Positions 1 to 15,200 of a stretch of 64,000 bases of DNA are shown piece after piece. Position numbers and translations under genes: made by a program. How positions within the stretch are numbered: the first letter of the stretch is position 1; every line of letters starts with the position of its first letter. Source of the DNA: Cyprinodon diabolis (lineage: Eukaryota > Chordata > Actinopteri > Cyprinodontiformes > Cyprinodontidae); NCBI GenBank assembly GCA_030533445.1, contig CM060068.1, positions 15,095,479 to 15,159,478 of the forward strand, in the 5' to 3' direction. The notes below the pieces were generated by a model. The model was not told the DNA's origin, did no database searches, and saw nothing but the letters and a program-made list of their open reading frames with translations.

Positions 1-156
1 CGAAACATGAAAGACACACAGTAATTAAACAGCCACTAAAACAGATTCTAAAACACAACAACTCTCAGATCCGCCATCATCACTTGTCTTTAAACAGATA
101 TTTCAAATAGTTGCATTTATTTATAAAAACATTAAAGGCACAAACAAACAGTTTAC

Positions 157-214
157 CTTTAACGTTCTGGTTGGCGCCCAGCCTGTACCGTCGATTGAAT
201 GTTCTCGCAATAAA
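157..214 (-). CDS. ube2f: ube2f exon, [19 protein letters not shown] segment
   Basis: This 58-nt exon has an acceptor ctgcag at 215-220 and a donor gtaaac just below 157. It completes the codon split in the previous exon and encodes the conserved stretch just after the catalytic cysteine loop. It is the leftmost part of the gene in the window. Confidence 0.93.
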
Positions 215-3200
215 CTGCAGAGATTAAAAGGCATGCAGGACACACAATTACATTTTTTTGCCAATTTAATCAAATACTTTAAAAGAATCTGGCCATTCTT
301 AGGCTAAACTCAACATGAATTAAAATCCTCAACAAAACAGCAACTATAGCAAGAAGGAGAATAAAAGTGATAAGTTCTGTACAAAATCCATATACTGTAA
401 AGGAACATGAAAGGATTACCTCAAACAGATCTCTCCATTTTCTGTGATATTCGGATGCCATATTCTGGTCAGACATCTGACTTTGGGAGGCTGGATATTA
501 ATAGAGAAAAACAAGAGATAAAGATTTTATTAAACATTTGTTTCTAAGCAGGGTTTATGGAGGGTATATTAATTATTATCATTTAAAGTTTTAGATGTTT
601 AATCTAGAATTTAGACTGATTACCTGAGCAGAAGAATAAACCTGAAAATCAATTTTCCCAACGTGGGAGTGTCACTCATGAGGATCAGTCAATGATTTAA
701 AATTCATCCCCTGTATGAAGTACTCTTCCTCATACGTCAGCTAAACAACTGCTACAGTCTACAATCCCTGGTGTTTTTATAATCTGTACAAATTTAGGAA
801 CAGCAACCTTCCTTTACCCAACGCCTTTGATCTTGAATTATCTACCACAGAAACTAAAATACTTAGATCAAACTTCTCTGTTTGGCTTTATTATCTACAT
901 ATCTAAAAATATTCTTGCACAAAATCCAGAATTTTTTGCTCTAGTTTTTAAATCTTTATTTGTAATTACATCCTTATTGTTTATAGATAAAGAAAGTTTT
1001 GAATTCTTGTTCTTGTAATTCTTATTGAGTTTTTATATTTGAGCTAATAAGTCTGTCTTGTAAATGAGCATCATATTACAAATAAACCACTTTTATGAAT
1101 GAGGTTTTAACTTAATAAGAGAGTAAAAAGTCAGTTTTCCCTTAAAGGTATTGTGGAGGGTTTTGTTTTGCAAGTAAGACCCGCCCTCTCCACTTAAAAA
1201 AAAGCACATGAACAACCCTGCACCCGCTCCAGAGAGGGAACGCCTATTAAACACGTGAGAGCACGCAAGAGCCCATCTATCCTCATGCATGCTCTGTTTA
1301 AAAGTTGCAGTTCTCATAGCTCATACAAGATTAATGTATCCGAACGTCATAACCCTAAATCCCTTAATCACTATAAAGAGCGGGGACTGACTGTTTGGAC
1401 AGATGATCACTACGTTTTGCACCATGTTGGGAACGTAGCTCCTCCTCCACTTTGATGTGCCTGCGCCATCTTTGTTATTAGTCTTCGCTGTCGGGTAGTG
1501 ACAGCCTATGGCCACAGCGGGCCTCTGTAATAGCAAATTCCATATATCTGCCTCTACTGAGGCCTTTCTTTTCTTCTCATACACTTCATAGACACTTCTC
1601 TTACGACCCTCTGCTCTTTTCAAAGAACCGTGGTGAGAAAGGTGAGCTTCAATGACTGGCTGAAACCGCAGCTCACCACGGATATGTGGCTGAAAGTTCG
1701 CTTGCACAGAAAAAGATAGCTAACAGGGCGAGCACGTAGGACTGCCTTATGTAAATATATCACCAGAATGATTGATAATTAGGATGATTTAACAGATTCT
1801 TCTTAGAACCCATTGCTGTCCCACTGATAGCATGTTCTAGTATGAGGGATTCTAGAAAATTTTATTCATGTAACTTCACAGATACGATAAGTTTTAGTGA
1901 AAAAATAAAACAGAGTTGGAACAACCTTTAACCTTTATGATGTCTATGCCTGGTTAACTTAAGCTTCAACATGACTCCTTTTAATAAATTTACACTGGAT
2001 GATATTTTTAGCCAATTAGTTTTAGTCTGAAAGTGAGCATATGTTCACTGATTTATAGTGCATTTATCAGAAAAAAAGCTGAAATACTGAACTAGTTCAA
2101 ACTAAACTCAGTAGTGGTAAAGATGAAGCAAAGAAAGGAGAAAGCAGTGACCTTTAAGAAGGAAGTAAAAATAGTTGTATTGATTGCCCTCGTACATCAC
2201 AGCCTCAATGCACCACTTTAGGATTTCATTTTGTTTTTATTTTTTTTAGGTGTCCTGACCCGTCTGATTACTTTAGCTATTCACTACACCCCAAAACCTG
2301 CACCTAACCTATGATTCAGAATCTAGTAGTGAAGCAGGATTAAAAGCACACAGCATTATATCCTGGTCTTATTGGAGCTAAAAGATACTGAGGTTGAAGA
2401 TGTGAGTTCATCTGATTGGAGTGTCATAGCGGTATGAGTAAGAATGGGGTTATTGTTTATTTTTTGGCACTAGGGGACTTAAATTGAAAGTTACTGATGG
2501 GAAATGGGGATGGGGGGTGAAGACATAGTGCGAATGTCAACAAGCCGGGACTCGAACCCGTAACAGCCCCGTCAAGGACTAAAGCCTCCACAAAATGGGC
2601 GTTGTACTACTGATGTTAATTTTCCACTACATTCTAGTATGATAGCATTCATTATTTAAAATGGGATCATTATGGTTAGGGATGTCATTTTCAAGCTGCT
2701 GCACCAAACAAAATTGTGCTTAGAGGAGCTTCAAATTGCCAAAGTGTAAAAAAAGAAAAAAAAAACATATAACATTTAGAAACTGATAGCTAAAGCTGGT
2801 GGTATGTGAAATAGCCTGACATTTCATAATTGACATCTGGGTATAAATCTTTTAAATTATGGGTTTTAGTTGTTGCTTTAATGTTGTGTTTATTTTAATT
2901 ATCTTTAACCAGCCCTCCATAACGTTTTTTAGGATGTCATTTAGTTAAATGCTCAACCAAAAACAATCTTGTAAAAACGAAAATAAGACTACATTAAATA
3001 TCGTTTTTCTTTATAATATAATTTACTTTATTTTGTTAATTAATATGTAGTAAATAAATTGATGTTAATGTAGGTACAAAATTTGGCCTCTGTTTAATCA
3101 TTAGAAAAAAAAGATATCAACCACTGAGGCCTGCCCATGCTCCATAGACCCCCCCAGAGGTTTAGCCTTACTGGAAATGAGGGATTTTACCATGTTATCC

Positions 3201-6200
3201 TATCAGGGCCCTGCTTTCATGCTGGTTGCTTCAATACACGGAGGCTCAGGCCTCAATGGGGATTTTTCATAAAGACTGACCAGCAGCATCCTGCTGCTCT
3301 TGAGAGGAGAGGAGACCGCGTCCGAGATTAATGTGCAACATACTATTTAAATCAGAAGCATTCTAACAAACTTTAATTCAGTTTAATCACTACATTTATG
3401 AGGTTTAATAATGCATATTTGACTAATTATTGACGTCATTACAGGGGAGATTTAACCTCCCTACTATTCAGTGAGAAATTTGCACTGCTCGAGGCACACT
3501 TTCACCTGCATATTGACTCCCGTGAGATCCTGCTGTGGGCCTCGGGTTGACAAAGGTTTTTTTGACATATCTTTAAGAGGGAATGATGAATATGCTTGGA
3601 TGGCAAAAACTGAGCATCCATGACACATCTGCATCATCATCTTTCTTGGCCGATGTCAATCTTTTACAATCTGTATCCGCACTATTGTGGAAAACTGCGA
3701 TAATATTAGATAAAGCAATGCTAGTCTTCTTTTTTGTGTCAGTGTTGCTGGGCCAGCCCTTTTGTACATATTTGGTAATGGGGCAGTGATAGTGATGCGG
3801 CACTGGATTATGAGGTTCTTATCAACGGGAGCAAAGAAGTCATTATGTCGAAAAGGTAGAGAAATGTATATCATATCAGTAAACATCTGTCAAATTTAAA
3901 ACAATATTCTTGTTGATAAGGACAAACTTCTTTCCCCATCGATACATCCCTGTTTTACATGTGCTCTTTGCCCTAAGGCTCTTTCCTATAACTAGGAGGA
4001 AAAAACTCTCGAGACCCTTTTAGATTTATTATTAGGCCCATAGCTCCTATAATCCTCTTTCTGAAGGCCTCTGTTTCTTTCAATCTTACTGTGGTATATC
4101 ACTCTCACTTCACTATCAGAATCACACCAGAATCCATGTCGGAGGTTTAAACAGGCAAAAAAATCTCTTCATAATTCTGACTAATGAGGTTTACTGTAAT
4201 CATCAAGCAACTGCTGATAGGAAATCATAGTTAAAACATGTTAAACACTAATTATTCCTAATATAGAGAGATGTAAAACTATAATTAAAAGACAGTATAT
4301 GTTAGTGTAACATGTCAGTCTAATGTTTATGTAAGATGGACAGCAATTGGGAGTAATGTTAGCATAGCAATCAGTGCCAGATTGGACTTTGTGCTGTTAG
4401 CAGAGCCTTTAAAATTGGTGCCTCCTGTTTTATACCATCACATTTTTGCTTCCAAACACAACAGAGAAGTTGACGCTGCTTCACCTGAATGCCATTCAGG
4501 TATTTAAGGAGTTTATTTAGTGTTTGCATTTAGAAACAGAACCTTCAATAAAGTTAATTCTGTATCTTTGTCGCCATTAAACTGTGCAAATAATCCTGGA
4601 CTGGACTCTGGATGTATTCATTCCTCAGCTCTGGCTTTACATCTTTTGTCAATACCAATTCGAGTCCGCCTAAGAATTTTACTATATTAGCAAATATTAG
4701 CATCATCTATTAATCAACCATTAATCGTAAAATTGGTTATTTGTTAACATCCCTAGTTCATATATTAAAAAAAATGCAAAAAAAAACATTATAAATTAGG
4801 GTTTCCTAATTTATAACACGAATGTAAAAAGCAAAAAGACACAAACACCTAAAGGAAACTCTCAAAACTACTCACCACCATGTTATAAGCGTCAGGGACA
4901 TCTATTTCAAACTGAAACCTCCCACTCTGGTAGTAACCCTCATCTGAAGAGAGAAAAAGAGATATTACTGACAGACCAGGATAAAAGGGTCCTTTTTACA
5001 AAAACATCCTCCTGGTAAAAAGCCTTTCATTCGTCATTCAGTCATTATCGAGGTTAAATGCAACTTTATAACCAAGAGATCAGGTTAAAGAGAGACCCAA
5101 ACAGGCTCAAATTGTTTGTTCTTCTTTCAGCCGAGCTTACCACCAAACCACGATGAGAACTTTAGTGTTGGATAACAGTGATAATGTTAAACAGCATCAA
5201 AACATGGATGTAGCCGAACATTTATTTAGCATATGTATTTCTGTTTATTTAGTAAAGCGATTCTGCAGTTACCACAACATGATTTGATAGATGTTTTTTT
5301 GCTTTTTAAACACAGTACAGAACAAGCTAGCCTCATTTAAACCTGACAGTAGCTCACCAGCATTATTTATTTAAAATGTCAAACCCTGACAAATAGAAAT
5401 AACTGGATCCAAAGAGATCTAATTACCAATAAGCCATCACCACATGCAAACACACTGGCTATATTCATTTAACTGAATGAAATTCCGCATTTTGAAATGA
5501 GGTCGTTACAGCAGAGTAGGTAGAGCATTTTTTTTCTTCCCCCATATAAATTGGCATTTTGATCCCCACCTTATATTGAAGTGGGGTGCGGTTTATTTTG
5601 CCCTCTCAAATGCATAGAAGAAATCACTGCTTGGATGAGCCATAATATTGTACAGCTTAATAAAGACAACACTGATGAAATAATGGTTAGACAAAAGGAG
5701 GAACCTTCAAAAAGTTACAACACAGGTTTGATTACTAGAGCTAGAAACCACTGATCAGGCTCAAAATCTGGGTGTAGTGATGGACTTAGACCTGAACCTT
5801 CAGAGGCACGTAAAGACAACAACAAAACTGGCCTTCTATCACCTAAAGAAGATCTCCAAGGTTAAAAGAATAATGTCCCAGCAGGATCTAGAAAAGTTAA
5901 TCCATGCGTTCATCTTTAACAGATTTATTGCCATGATGTCTTAAAAGGTCAACTGCAGCTGATCTAGAATGCTGCTGCCTGCGTCCTCACTAAACCTAAG
6001 AAAAGTAGAGCATATAACCACAGGTTCTGAAGAAGTTAAAGTGGCTCCTCGTATGTCAGAAAAAAAAGACTTTAAAATACTTCTCTTATTCTATAAATCA
6101 CCCAAAAAAAAAGTTAAAAAAGAATCCACTGGACTTTGTTTCCAAGTTTGAAGACGTTTTGTTTCCCGTCCAGGAAGATTTTTAAATTCAAAAAGGCACA

Positions 6201-9200
6201 ATTAGCATTGAGTTTGAGGCTTTATAAAGTGGACCAAAACAAAACCTTGTTCTGGCTTAGAAAACATGCAAATTGAATATTCTGGTCCCCTTTAAGGGGG
6301 TGGGGGTTGCAATGATAGTGGGAAGGAATCAACTCTATTGCTGCATTTTAGGTTTTTGAAAGCTTAAACCTGATTCCACCCCCTCTGTTTAAGGCTGTTT
6401 TTTCTTTCTTAACATAGATGACTTCCTTCACACACCTCTCAAATCTAAATCTATAAATCACAGATTGGCTTAACATCAAAATACATTACTAAGTTGCAAT
6501 CAGTTCATCATACGCCCAGAACTCTTCTAGCTCAAGCCTAGTCTGAAAAAGAACCAAATATGGAGAAGCAGGATTTAGGAGTCACCGACCTGTCCTAAGG
6601 TAAGAGACTGAACACAGTAAACTTCAGGTAGAGGGAACAAGGATGTATAGAATGAGGGTGAATAAGAACTAAGAGACAGTTTGAATTACTTATTACAACC
6701 TTAATGAAGACTAAAAGGTAATAAAAAAAAAGCCTGGACTGTCTTGTTTCCTTCAGTCATTTACGCTGTAAAATTCTTCTTTTTAATCTATTGATTGTTG
6801 ATATTTTACAGAAGAGTAATTCATGAGTCCGACTCCAAAATAGCTGGCAAACCACAATTTATTAGCACTCAGACACGTATCAGTTCTATTAAAGCTGATG
6901 TAAAATACAGATAAAAATATCCCTGAAAAACACCAAGGCTGTTTTAGTGTGTCCTATTTTTGGTACACTGCTGTAAACAGAAAAAATTTAAACAGATTTC
7001 GCTCTGGTCTCCCTGTTGTATTGTATGAGTAAGGTCTCTCTGAAGCTCTGTTGATTCATATTATTGATTGATTTATATCAACATAAATATTGATTTATAT
7101 TAGTCAGAAACACAAATCCTCACATTATTATGCCGTATCCCTTCCGTCATGTTAAACTAAAGGTTGCTAGGGTTTATCACTTGAGGTTTATCAAAGTGAT
7201 AAACCTCATTATTATTTATATTAATTCGGCTTAGAAAAGCTGTGCGGAGAAACTCACTCAGATTTTTTTATATTGTTAAATTGGGACAGAGTATAAAGTG
7301 TGGAAATAAAATTATTTTAATATTCTCATGTGCCTTCCAAAATATAAAAATTTTTGAAAAGAATAAAATTGTTTTTTTTTTTGTTCTTTTTCAATACAGT
7401 CCAGGAACCTAAAACACATGTTTAAGTGGTAAGAAATTGAGAATGTAGTTTAAAAAAAGAAAAGTTTTGATGGATGAATAAAGGCAGAAGCAAGAGAAAG
7501 GCACTTCCTCTGAACAACAGCTTCAGTAGGAGGTGATGAACAATTCATGACTGTCTGCAGTAGGCAGGAAAAATAAGTCCTTGTTGATAAGAAGCATTTG
7601 ACTTCTGAAAATGTTACTGCTTTTCCTCATTGTCTGGTGGATAACTGAAGAAAGCAAGTACTGCCAAGTCTCAAATCTAAAAATCAGTGGTTTCCTCCTG
7701 TAGGCAGAGAGCATAACACAAAGTGATGTCTTCATAGTACGACTGGTTTTGATATTCATTGCTACTGAGTGCGCTCTGCACTATATATTTATAAGAAGAC
7801 AGTTGGTCTGCAGGCTAAAAATGAAAAGATCTGGATTCAAAACATGGCATGGCGCCAAGACAGAAACCCAAACAGAAGTGTATGTTTTTGCATTTTTAAG
7901 CAGAGACGAGTCTGTTCATTTGTTTTGTTTGAAATTCAGCAAGATGACAAAGAGAAGCAACAAAGCATTTCAATAATTTATGCCCCTCATAAGTTAATCA
8001 TACAAGTCAAAAGAGGAATCACTGTGAAGGATTTCAAAAAACTTTTACTTACCAACTAGAGGAAAATAAATTATTCATAATAATAATGTAGAGGAATCTC
8101 ATTATATTAAATTATAAGTCAGTAGGGCTGCAACTAACGATTCTTTTGCTAATCGATTAATCTGTTGATTAGTGTTTTGATTAATTAGTTAATACTCAGA
8201 TAGCCAAAGAGAGTTTTACAGAATTAAACTAGGTAAAACCAAAACTTTAACTCTTGGGAACTCTGGATAGAGCATATTAAGAAAAATGTTCTCGTTTTTT
8301 TTTATCTTAAATACAAAATGTTCACATATTTCTTTCTAAAATGTAGGTATATTTACTGCTCTAGGTGGGTCGCTCTGTCAGCTAAAGTCATGTTTTAGAG
8401 TCTCTGTACTCTAGTTAACGAGTAATCTATTACTAAAGTAGTTGATCCCACACATCCTGGACAGAAACTGTTAAGACTTTTACCTTAAGAAAATATTTGT
8501 CAAAACCAGTCTTCACAGAGACAGTTCCTTCCTCCAGGCTGTCAACCTAATAAACACAGCCTGATTAATCAGCTCACTAACGTGGAAAAAATATTCATAT
8601 TACACAGACTCACAACCTGTCTTTTCTCTGTTTTTCTTTTTGTCACATAAAGAAATTATTCTATTCTTTTTTATATTTCCCAACAAAAAACATTTTCCTA
8701 ATGTGCGCAGTTCACCCCCAGAACTGTAGGGACTCCACCCGAATGTTTGCCCCAATGTGGCAACACAAATATCAGCATCATTTAAACAGGACAGATTTCC
8801 TTGAAACTATTTGGACTCCATACAAAAATACACTATAGACTAACTCAGTTAGAAAAGTTCCAGACTTGCAGTAGATTTGTTTCTACCAGAAACAGCTCTG
8901 GCTATAATTATCCCTACTTTTCATCTTTTGCTCCAGTTTGCCAAAATACTGTAACTAAATGCAGACTCTTGTCAGATGTTCTGAACATATACACACCCTG
9001 CAGCTCTCTTAAAATATTCAAAAACAATATGTAACTTATTGTCATACAAAGGAAGCATCTCTGTATCTGAGAAATAGAGAAAATCTAGTCTAGTCTAGGT
9101 TCTCTTTCATCATTGTCCTGGTTAAACAGTAAATAAATGATAGGTCAGAGCATGTTCACCTCACAGTGTTGCTGGAGACCCCATTCCTGACAGACACAGG

Positions 9201-12200
9201 GGGTCTGACACCGCGGTGCTAAACAGCTCCACTGAAAACAAACAAAGCCTCAACAAAACCTTGGATCCCTAGGGGTGCATCAAACTGTTCTTTTACAGGA
9301 CTACACCAGATAAAGAAGATGTTTTTTGTCTGAACAAAAGTTTTCAATTATTACTAACATATTTCCAAAAGTGTGTGAACTTCTAATGCAGATTTCCCGC
9401 ACAGCCTCGTCCTTGGAAGTAAGACAATGCGCCTGTGTCAGAGAAAGTCTCCAGCAGTATTGAACAGCGACTGTACTCGGCTTCAAGGGCTGCTGCCGTA
9501 CTCATTTTTCTGCTGACCAGCATGATTCTTCAGAGCCAGTCATCGATTCTTTAATAGATACGGAAACATGTGGTATAAATACCAGAGCACAGAAAGCCTA
9601 ATCTATCATCTGAGGTGCTGTAAAGGAAACATTGGGATTTCTATACTGTACTTTATGTACCATATCCTCCTCGTTTTAAGCTTCCCTCCACACCACTGCA
9701 TGTTTTTCACACAGTGAGAGCTGGAAATCTACAAAAGAACTGTTCCCATGTATGCCTGTTCTGTTCATGTGAGAACTCTGCTTAATAACACTGTAATAAA
9801 ACATTTATTTTAAGGACTCTGCTTGACTTTAAGGATTGTGAATAAAGGTTGGCCTGGTTTATAAACACCAAGTCCCTTATAAAATGTTTATATTCAACAG
9901 CTTTTCTATATGACAGACAGAAACTGTAACATATTTTATTGGGATTAATATAAAAAAGGTAAAAATGGTTTTCTTTTTCTAAAAGAACGAGGGTTAACGA
10001 GTTAAGGAGAGAAATAAACTTTGGAAAACAATCTAAAAAAATAGGGCAGAGAATGTGAACAGGACTTCAAATGTTCCATCCTCTACTTTGTGTTGGTCCT
10101 TTACCTAAAATTCAACAAAAATGTGTGGCTGCAACATGAGAAAACCTGATCAAGGGGTATGATTCATTTTGTAAGGCACTGTCAGAGTTAAGCTTGGGAA
10201 GCGTCTTGTTCAAATGTTCAGATAGTGAGGCGGCTATTTATGAAACTCCTATACGCTTTGAGAATAACGCTGAGTTACAGTAAACAGTCCATTATAGCTC
10301 TGGGATATGTATACAATAACAGGAGCATGAGAAAACAAAAGGACACAAAGAAAAGATGTGAGGGGAGCTCAGAGAGGCGTAAATCTTGAATTTGCTATAT
10401 AACAAGTCTACATGATTTTTACCTTCAACTCAAAACAAACTAGACAGCCCAGACCCTCGGGCACGCTTCTCTATACTTTCTACTGTGGAGAAAAGCGACA
10501 TAACATCTACTGCAACTCAATTAGGAGAACTGAAGCAGAAAGAATAATGTAACAAACATAATTTCATGTGTTGTTTTTCATTTGACAACTGGGAAAAATT
10601 ACACATATTGTTCTATAAACATACATGTGCTCCTTTGCATGTTCAACTGCTTCTTTATAAAAGAAATGACTAAAACATGTTTGAAAATAAACACGCCTGG
10701 TAGATTAATAAGAAATGCAGAGCAAAATGTGGAGCAGGATGCAACACCAAATACTGTTAAGATAAAATCAGGAGAGAGAGCAGAGTGAGGACGGTGATGT
10801 GCGATGGGACGGAGGTGGGACGGTAGCGCCTAGGGAGTCAGTCTTTTTAAATAATTGAGCGAGTCTTTTCCTGAGAACTCAATCTCCATATCAGCTCCTT
10901 TTAAAAGAACAAGACACCAATCCTTCTCACTAATCGCCGATCTTTGCTTTTTTCTCTGCAGATATTGCTTACCAAGATCTTCCTGACAGCTAATCTGAGG
11001 TAATGGTGCCGGCATGGGTGACACAGAGAAGACAAAATTACAAAGAGGCGTGTATAAGTTGAGGACAGAGGAGAGAGACGCATGCTGAGGAAGGCTGACT
11101 GGGTTCTACTGAGGTTGGCTGTCAGCCTTACTACTTTCAGATCGTTTCCAAGGTGGTTTAGTTTGGGGTCTGATCCGCATACTTCCTCATCATCAACCGT
11201 ACCGAATGAGACCTTGTATGGCATGACCTTCCATCCCTTCCAGCCATGTGCAGATCTACCATCGCTTCCCTGATGCCCTTTACTGCCGTCTGGTCTCCCC
11301 ATGGTGGTGGAGTGGTTAAAACAGAGTAAACTAATTATTTAAGCTAGGATACAAATTAAAGTTTGGGTTGAGGAGTATCCATTAGGATAAATCAATCAAT
11401 TTATAGGGAAAATTGGTTCAAAGTTATCTTAACGAGCCAGGATTCTGGTTGTTATAGAGTGATAAAAGGACGGCATCTATTCTTTGAATTCTTAATTCTT
11501 TTATGATGTTGTTGCTCTGCCTTAAAATAAACTAACCTTACATTTTTATGTAAGTTAGAGCGCTCAGAAAAGCATAGAAGCATTTCTATAAACATTTATT
11601 TAGCTAGTAATTATGATCCGTTCGCTATGGATCCAAATATGATGTGACAAAGAGGATTATTTCTCCTGGCCACTGGCCACAAGGGCAGACAAGGACTGAT
11701 GCATATGTTGACAACCCGTACAGTGAGGAGGAAGTAAGGGATGGTAAAAATATCTCACTGCAAGAGAACTGCACTAAAACGCATCAACTTGGGTCCATCT
11801 AGCCTCCATAACAATTATTAGACATATAAACATACAAAGCAGTAGTTTGAATAAGCATGAAAAGAAAAATAAGATATCCTGCCATCTCAAAGAAAAAAAC
11901 ATTATAACTCTGTGGAAAAATCCTCAAAACCCTCTGATTAGTGGAGTATCTGTAACGATGTGGGCCCGTTTCTATTCTAAAGATCTCAGAAACCTTTACA
12001 GAGCACAGAATATATAATAGTGGTGTATGGAAAAAAAAAATCTAGTGTGATTTTTGGCTGCCCAATATAAATATTGATCTTTCAGTTCCTAATATTGATA
12101 TAAAAGAAACAAAAAATATTTTATCTAAAACAATGAGGGAAAATGAGCTTCCATTGCACTGCCACTCTGGTAGAGAGCGCCGTGGGGTCATTTTACTGTG

Positions 12201-15200
12201 AAGCGCAGCAGCATTTCTGTAGTTGAAGCAGTCCCAGTAGAAGACGTGGAATGACTCGAACCTCAAACGATATGGATTCTGATGAACATATGGAGCACTT
12301 ACTTTTTTATCTACACATTTCCTTTTGATAGCTGGGTAAAATATCACAATATACAGTGATATTACCATATTATGATAATATCATATTGTGACCCAAGTAC
12401 TGTGACATGTATCGTATGGTAACACATATGCCAATACTCACCCCCAGACTTTATAATAGCATTAGATTCAGCAATTTGATAAACCAAAAATGTGCCTTCA
12501 GTGTTTCAAATAGGACAATGATCCAGAACGAATCGCCAGAAATGGCAGATAAAACACACACAAACACACACCCATACAAATTACCCTTTTTCTAAGCCGT
12601 CAAATTTCATAGCCCTAAATGCCCAAACTTTGGTTCTAGGAAAAAAAACTAAAAACTGGAAGATAAGAGGCGAGAACCTCTTCTGTTAGGAGCTAGAAGG
12701 GTTTCATGGAACATCTAAATATTGTTAGTGCAATGATTAACTGTAAGCTGAAAAACAAGTCAAATATAAACAGCTTTAAGATTAGTGTCGATTTCATTTA
12801 TCTATTGAGTGTTTCATTTAGTGATTTGAGTTACAGAAATAAAGTTTTCACTAATATCCAGATAGACAGACAGGCAGATCGTTTATTCCTACAGAAACTA
12901 CAAAAACAATAGATTTGTTTGGGTCCATAGCTTTTGCATAATATATTAACTGCTGGTCAGCTTTTCTAAACGCAGGTAATGGAGAATGTGACACTGGGTT
13001 TAGACTCTGTTACAGTTTCCCTGTGACGAGTAGGGAACAGGAAGTGACAGGTAAGACAACCTCCAAAGACTTGTGTAATTCCACACGGGTGCGTTTGTGT
13101 TGTACAAAACTCGATAGGTAGCCCACTTAGCCTGGAAGAATGCTGAGCAAGCAAAATGGACCCCAGGATGGGCCGATCAAAGTGCAACGCTTATGTGGAA
13201 ATATAGAAGAGAGCTTCAAGTGCCACTCATTGTGAATACGCACGCAGAATTAGAAACAAAACTGCTAACAGTTGCACTTTTACTCTCAGCCTTCCCTTAA
13301 CCTGAAGGGAAATCTTTATGAGTCCCTTCTTTACAATAGGAGAGTATGTAGAGGTTTATAACAATGTCTTACCTGGAAGACTTTAAGTTGTGCAGTTCAA
13401 AATAAAATATAAAATGTCAGTTTTAGAAGTTTCTATCAACAAAACAAATGAATGTTACTCTTACCAGGAGACACTGCCAGCTCAAAGTGATGCAGCTTAT
13501 TCTCATCTGGGAAACTTGCTTTGCATGTACCTGCAAAAAGTAAAAACATTGGTGAGACTGAGACCGACAAGTGTCTGCATCTAAGGTCAGAAGTTTCAGT
13601 CATCACCAGCTGTTTGGAAAGCAATAACCTGCACACATTAAGCACTGAAGCCACTGTTTATATCTAGAGTCAAAACTGAGAAACTGCCTCTAGGAGTGCC
13701 TGAAGCACCATATCTCCCCCTGGTGTTCGACGATATTTACTGCAGGCATGAATAATGCCTGCACTGCCTTTTTTTCATTATCCTCCTGATAAATCTCTTC
13801 TGTATTCAAACTTAATTCAACAACATAAAGACAAACTATTTATTTTACTTAAGAACTGTCACTAGCCATCAAAACTATCATAGAACCATATGGCAACACA
13901 GGTAAGCTAAGACTTCTATATTATTTTTCTCCATCAGCTGTTTTATTTGTAGAGTAGCACAAAATATAGAAATCAGACAAAACTATATGGAATGAATGGT
14001 AAATTTACCCCTTTTTTGACACACAATTTTAAGCTTAAGCGTCGTCAAAATTTACCATGTTTTTGTTTTTTATTATTATTATAGTTTTAAAAAATTACCA
14101 TGTTTGGGCTCCCTTTGTTCTCCATTACTTTGTAACCCTATTCCATACGACTTCCTCCCTCCACTTCCCTGGTGTGGCTGTACTTCCACACGTGCATATC
14201 AGTTTTGTAGCTTAGTCATTTCCTGTGATGGATGATTGCCATCGAAAACAGTTTTACCAAGTGTATTTATCCTTAATTTGAGTAGGTACATGAGATAGTT
14301 TACCAATGGAATGAGTATTTTTACTCTTAAAATAAGATGATTAGATAATATGCAATTGAAATAAGACAATGCAAATGTTTTTTTTCTTATTTTAAGAGTA
14401 ACTTGTCTTGTTCCATTGGCAAAATGTCTCTTTTACCTCCTCAATCCAACAACAAATGCACTTATTTTAAGAAAAAAATAATTATCTAGATTTTGATTTT
14501 TATTTACAGTGCAAGCAATTAGAATCCAGACACTAAATGTTCATATGCTGCTAACATGACTTGTTTTATCCTTAATAATGGAGAATTTATGTGAGGAGGG
14601 CAGCAGCTAAAACAGACCTGCAGAATTCTGGCGTTTGAAAAAATAATGTATGTACCAGGCTCTTGACAAACACCAATAAACTTGTCATCATCATTTATAC
14701 AGTAATAAAAAAAAAAATCTATTCATGTTTTAAAAAGAATCAGTTCAGTTACTAAAAAATGACTTCCACCTGGAGTATCCCAATAAAGATGAGGAGCATC
14801 TCCTGTTAATTCAGGACGATGTTTTTATTCTACTCCCACTTTCAGTGACTTAACCTTGAGCAGAATATAGAGCAGGAAAATGAACAGCATACTTACTAGG
14901 GAGATTGGCTTCAAGTTCTGCAACTTCTGTTGGGATAAAATAAAAAGGATGAGTCAGAACAAAGTAAAAATGAGGATCCATGAAACTCATTGGGATAAAT
15001 TAGCTGTTTCTGAAACTCTCGCTCTGTGCAGCTTGTTTGGGTTAATTCCTTTGAGTGTTCTGGTTCCTGAAGTTTCAAAGTGTTTGGAACAACATGTAAT
15101 TAGGCCAAAAGCAGAGAACTCTCCCACACTTCTAGTTCCCCAATGAAGTTTTCTGCATATTTGTCCACATCCATCTGCATATGGACACTGAATAAGAAAA

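Larger units (their letters stand above)
4944..13464. other. Long ube2f intron (8.5 kb)
   Basis: Contains the LINE fragment at 5.64 kb, a short hairpin at 7,171-7,205, a hAT-like MITE at 8.12 kb and a possible MITE at 12.02-12.45 kb. A 133-codon minus-strand open frame at 10,901-11,302 is unassigned. The rest is AT-rich DNA with no recognised feature. Confidence 0.5.

Noticed and set aside
279..476. Minus-strand 65-codon open frame beginning [13 protein letters not shown]
   Set aside because: It overlaps the ube2f HPN/catalytic-cysteine exon in a different phase and reads on into the intron; it is a shadow.
2455..2625. Functional tRNA gene
   Set aside because: Only the T-arm/B box is convincing; acceptor and anticodon stems do not form, and the flanking sequence is SINE-like.
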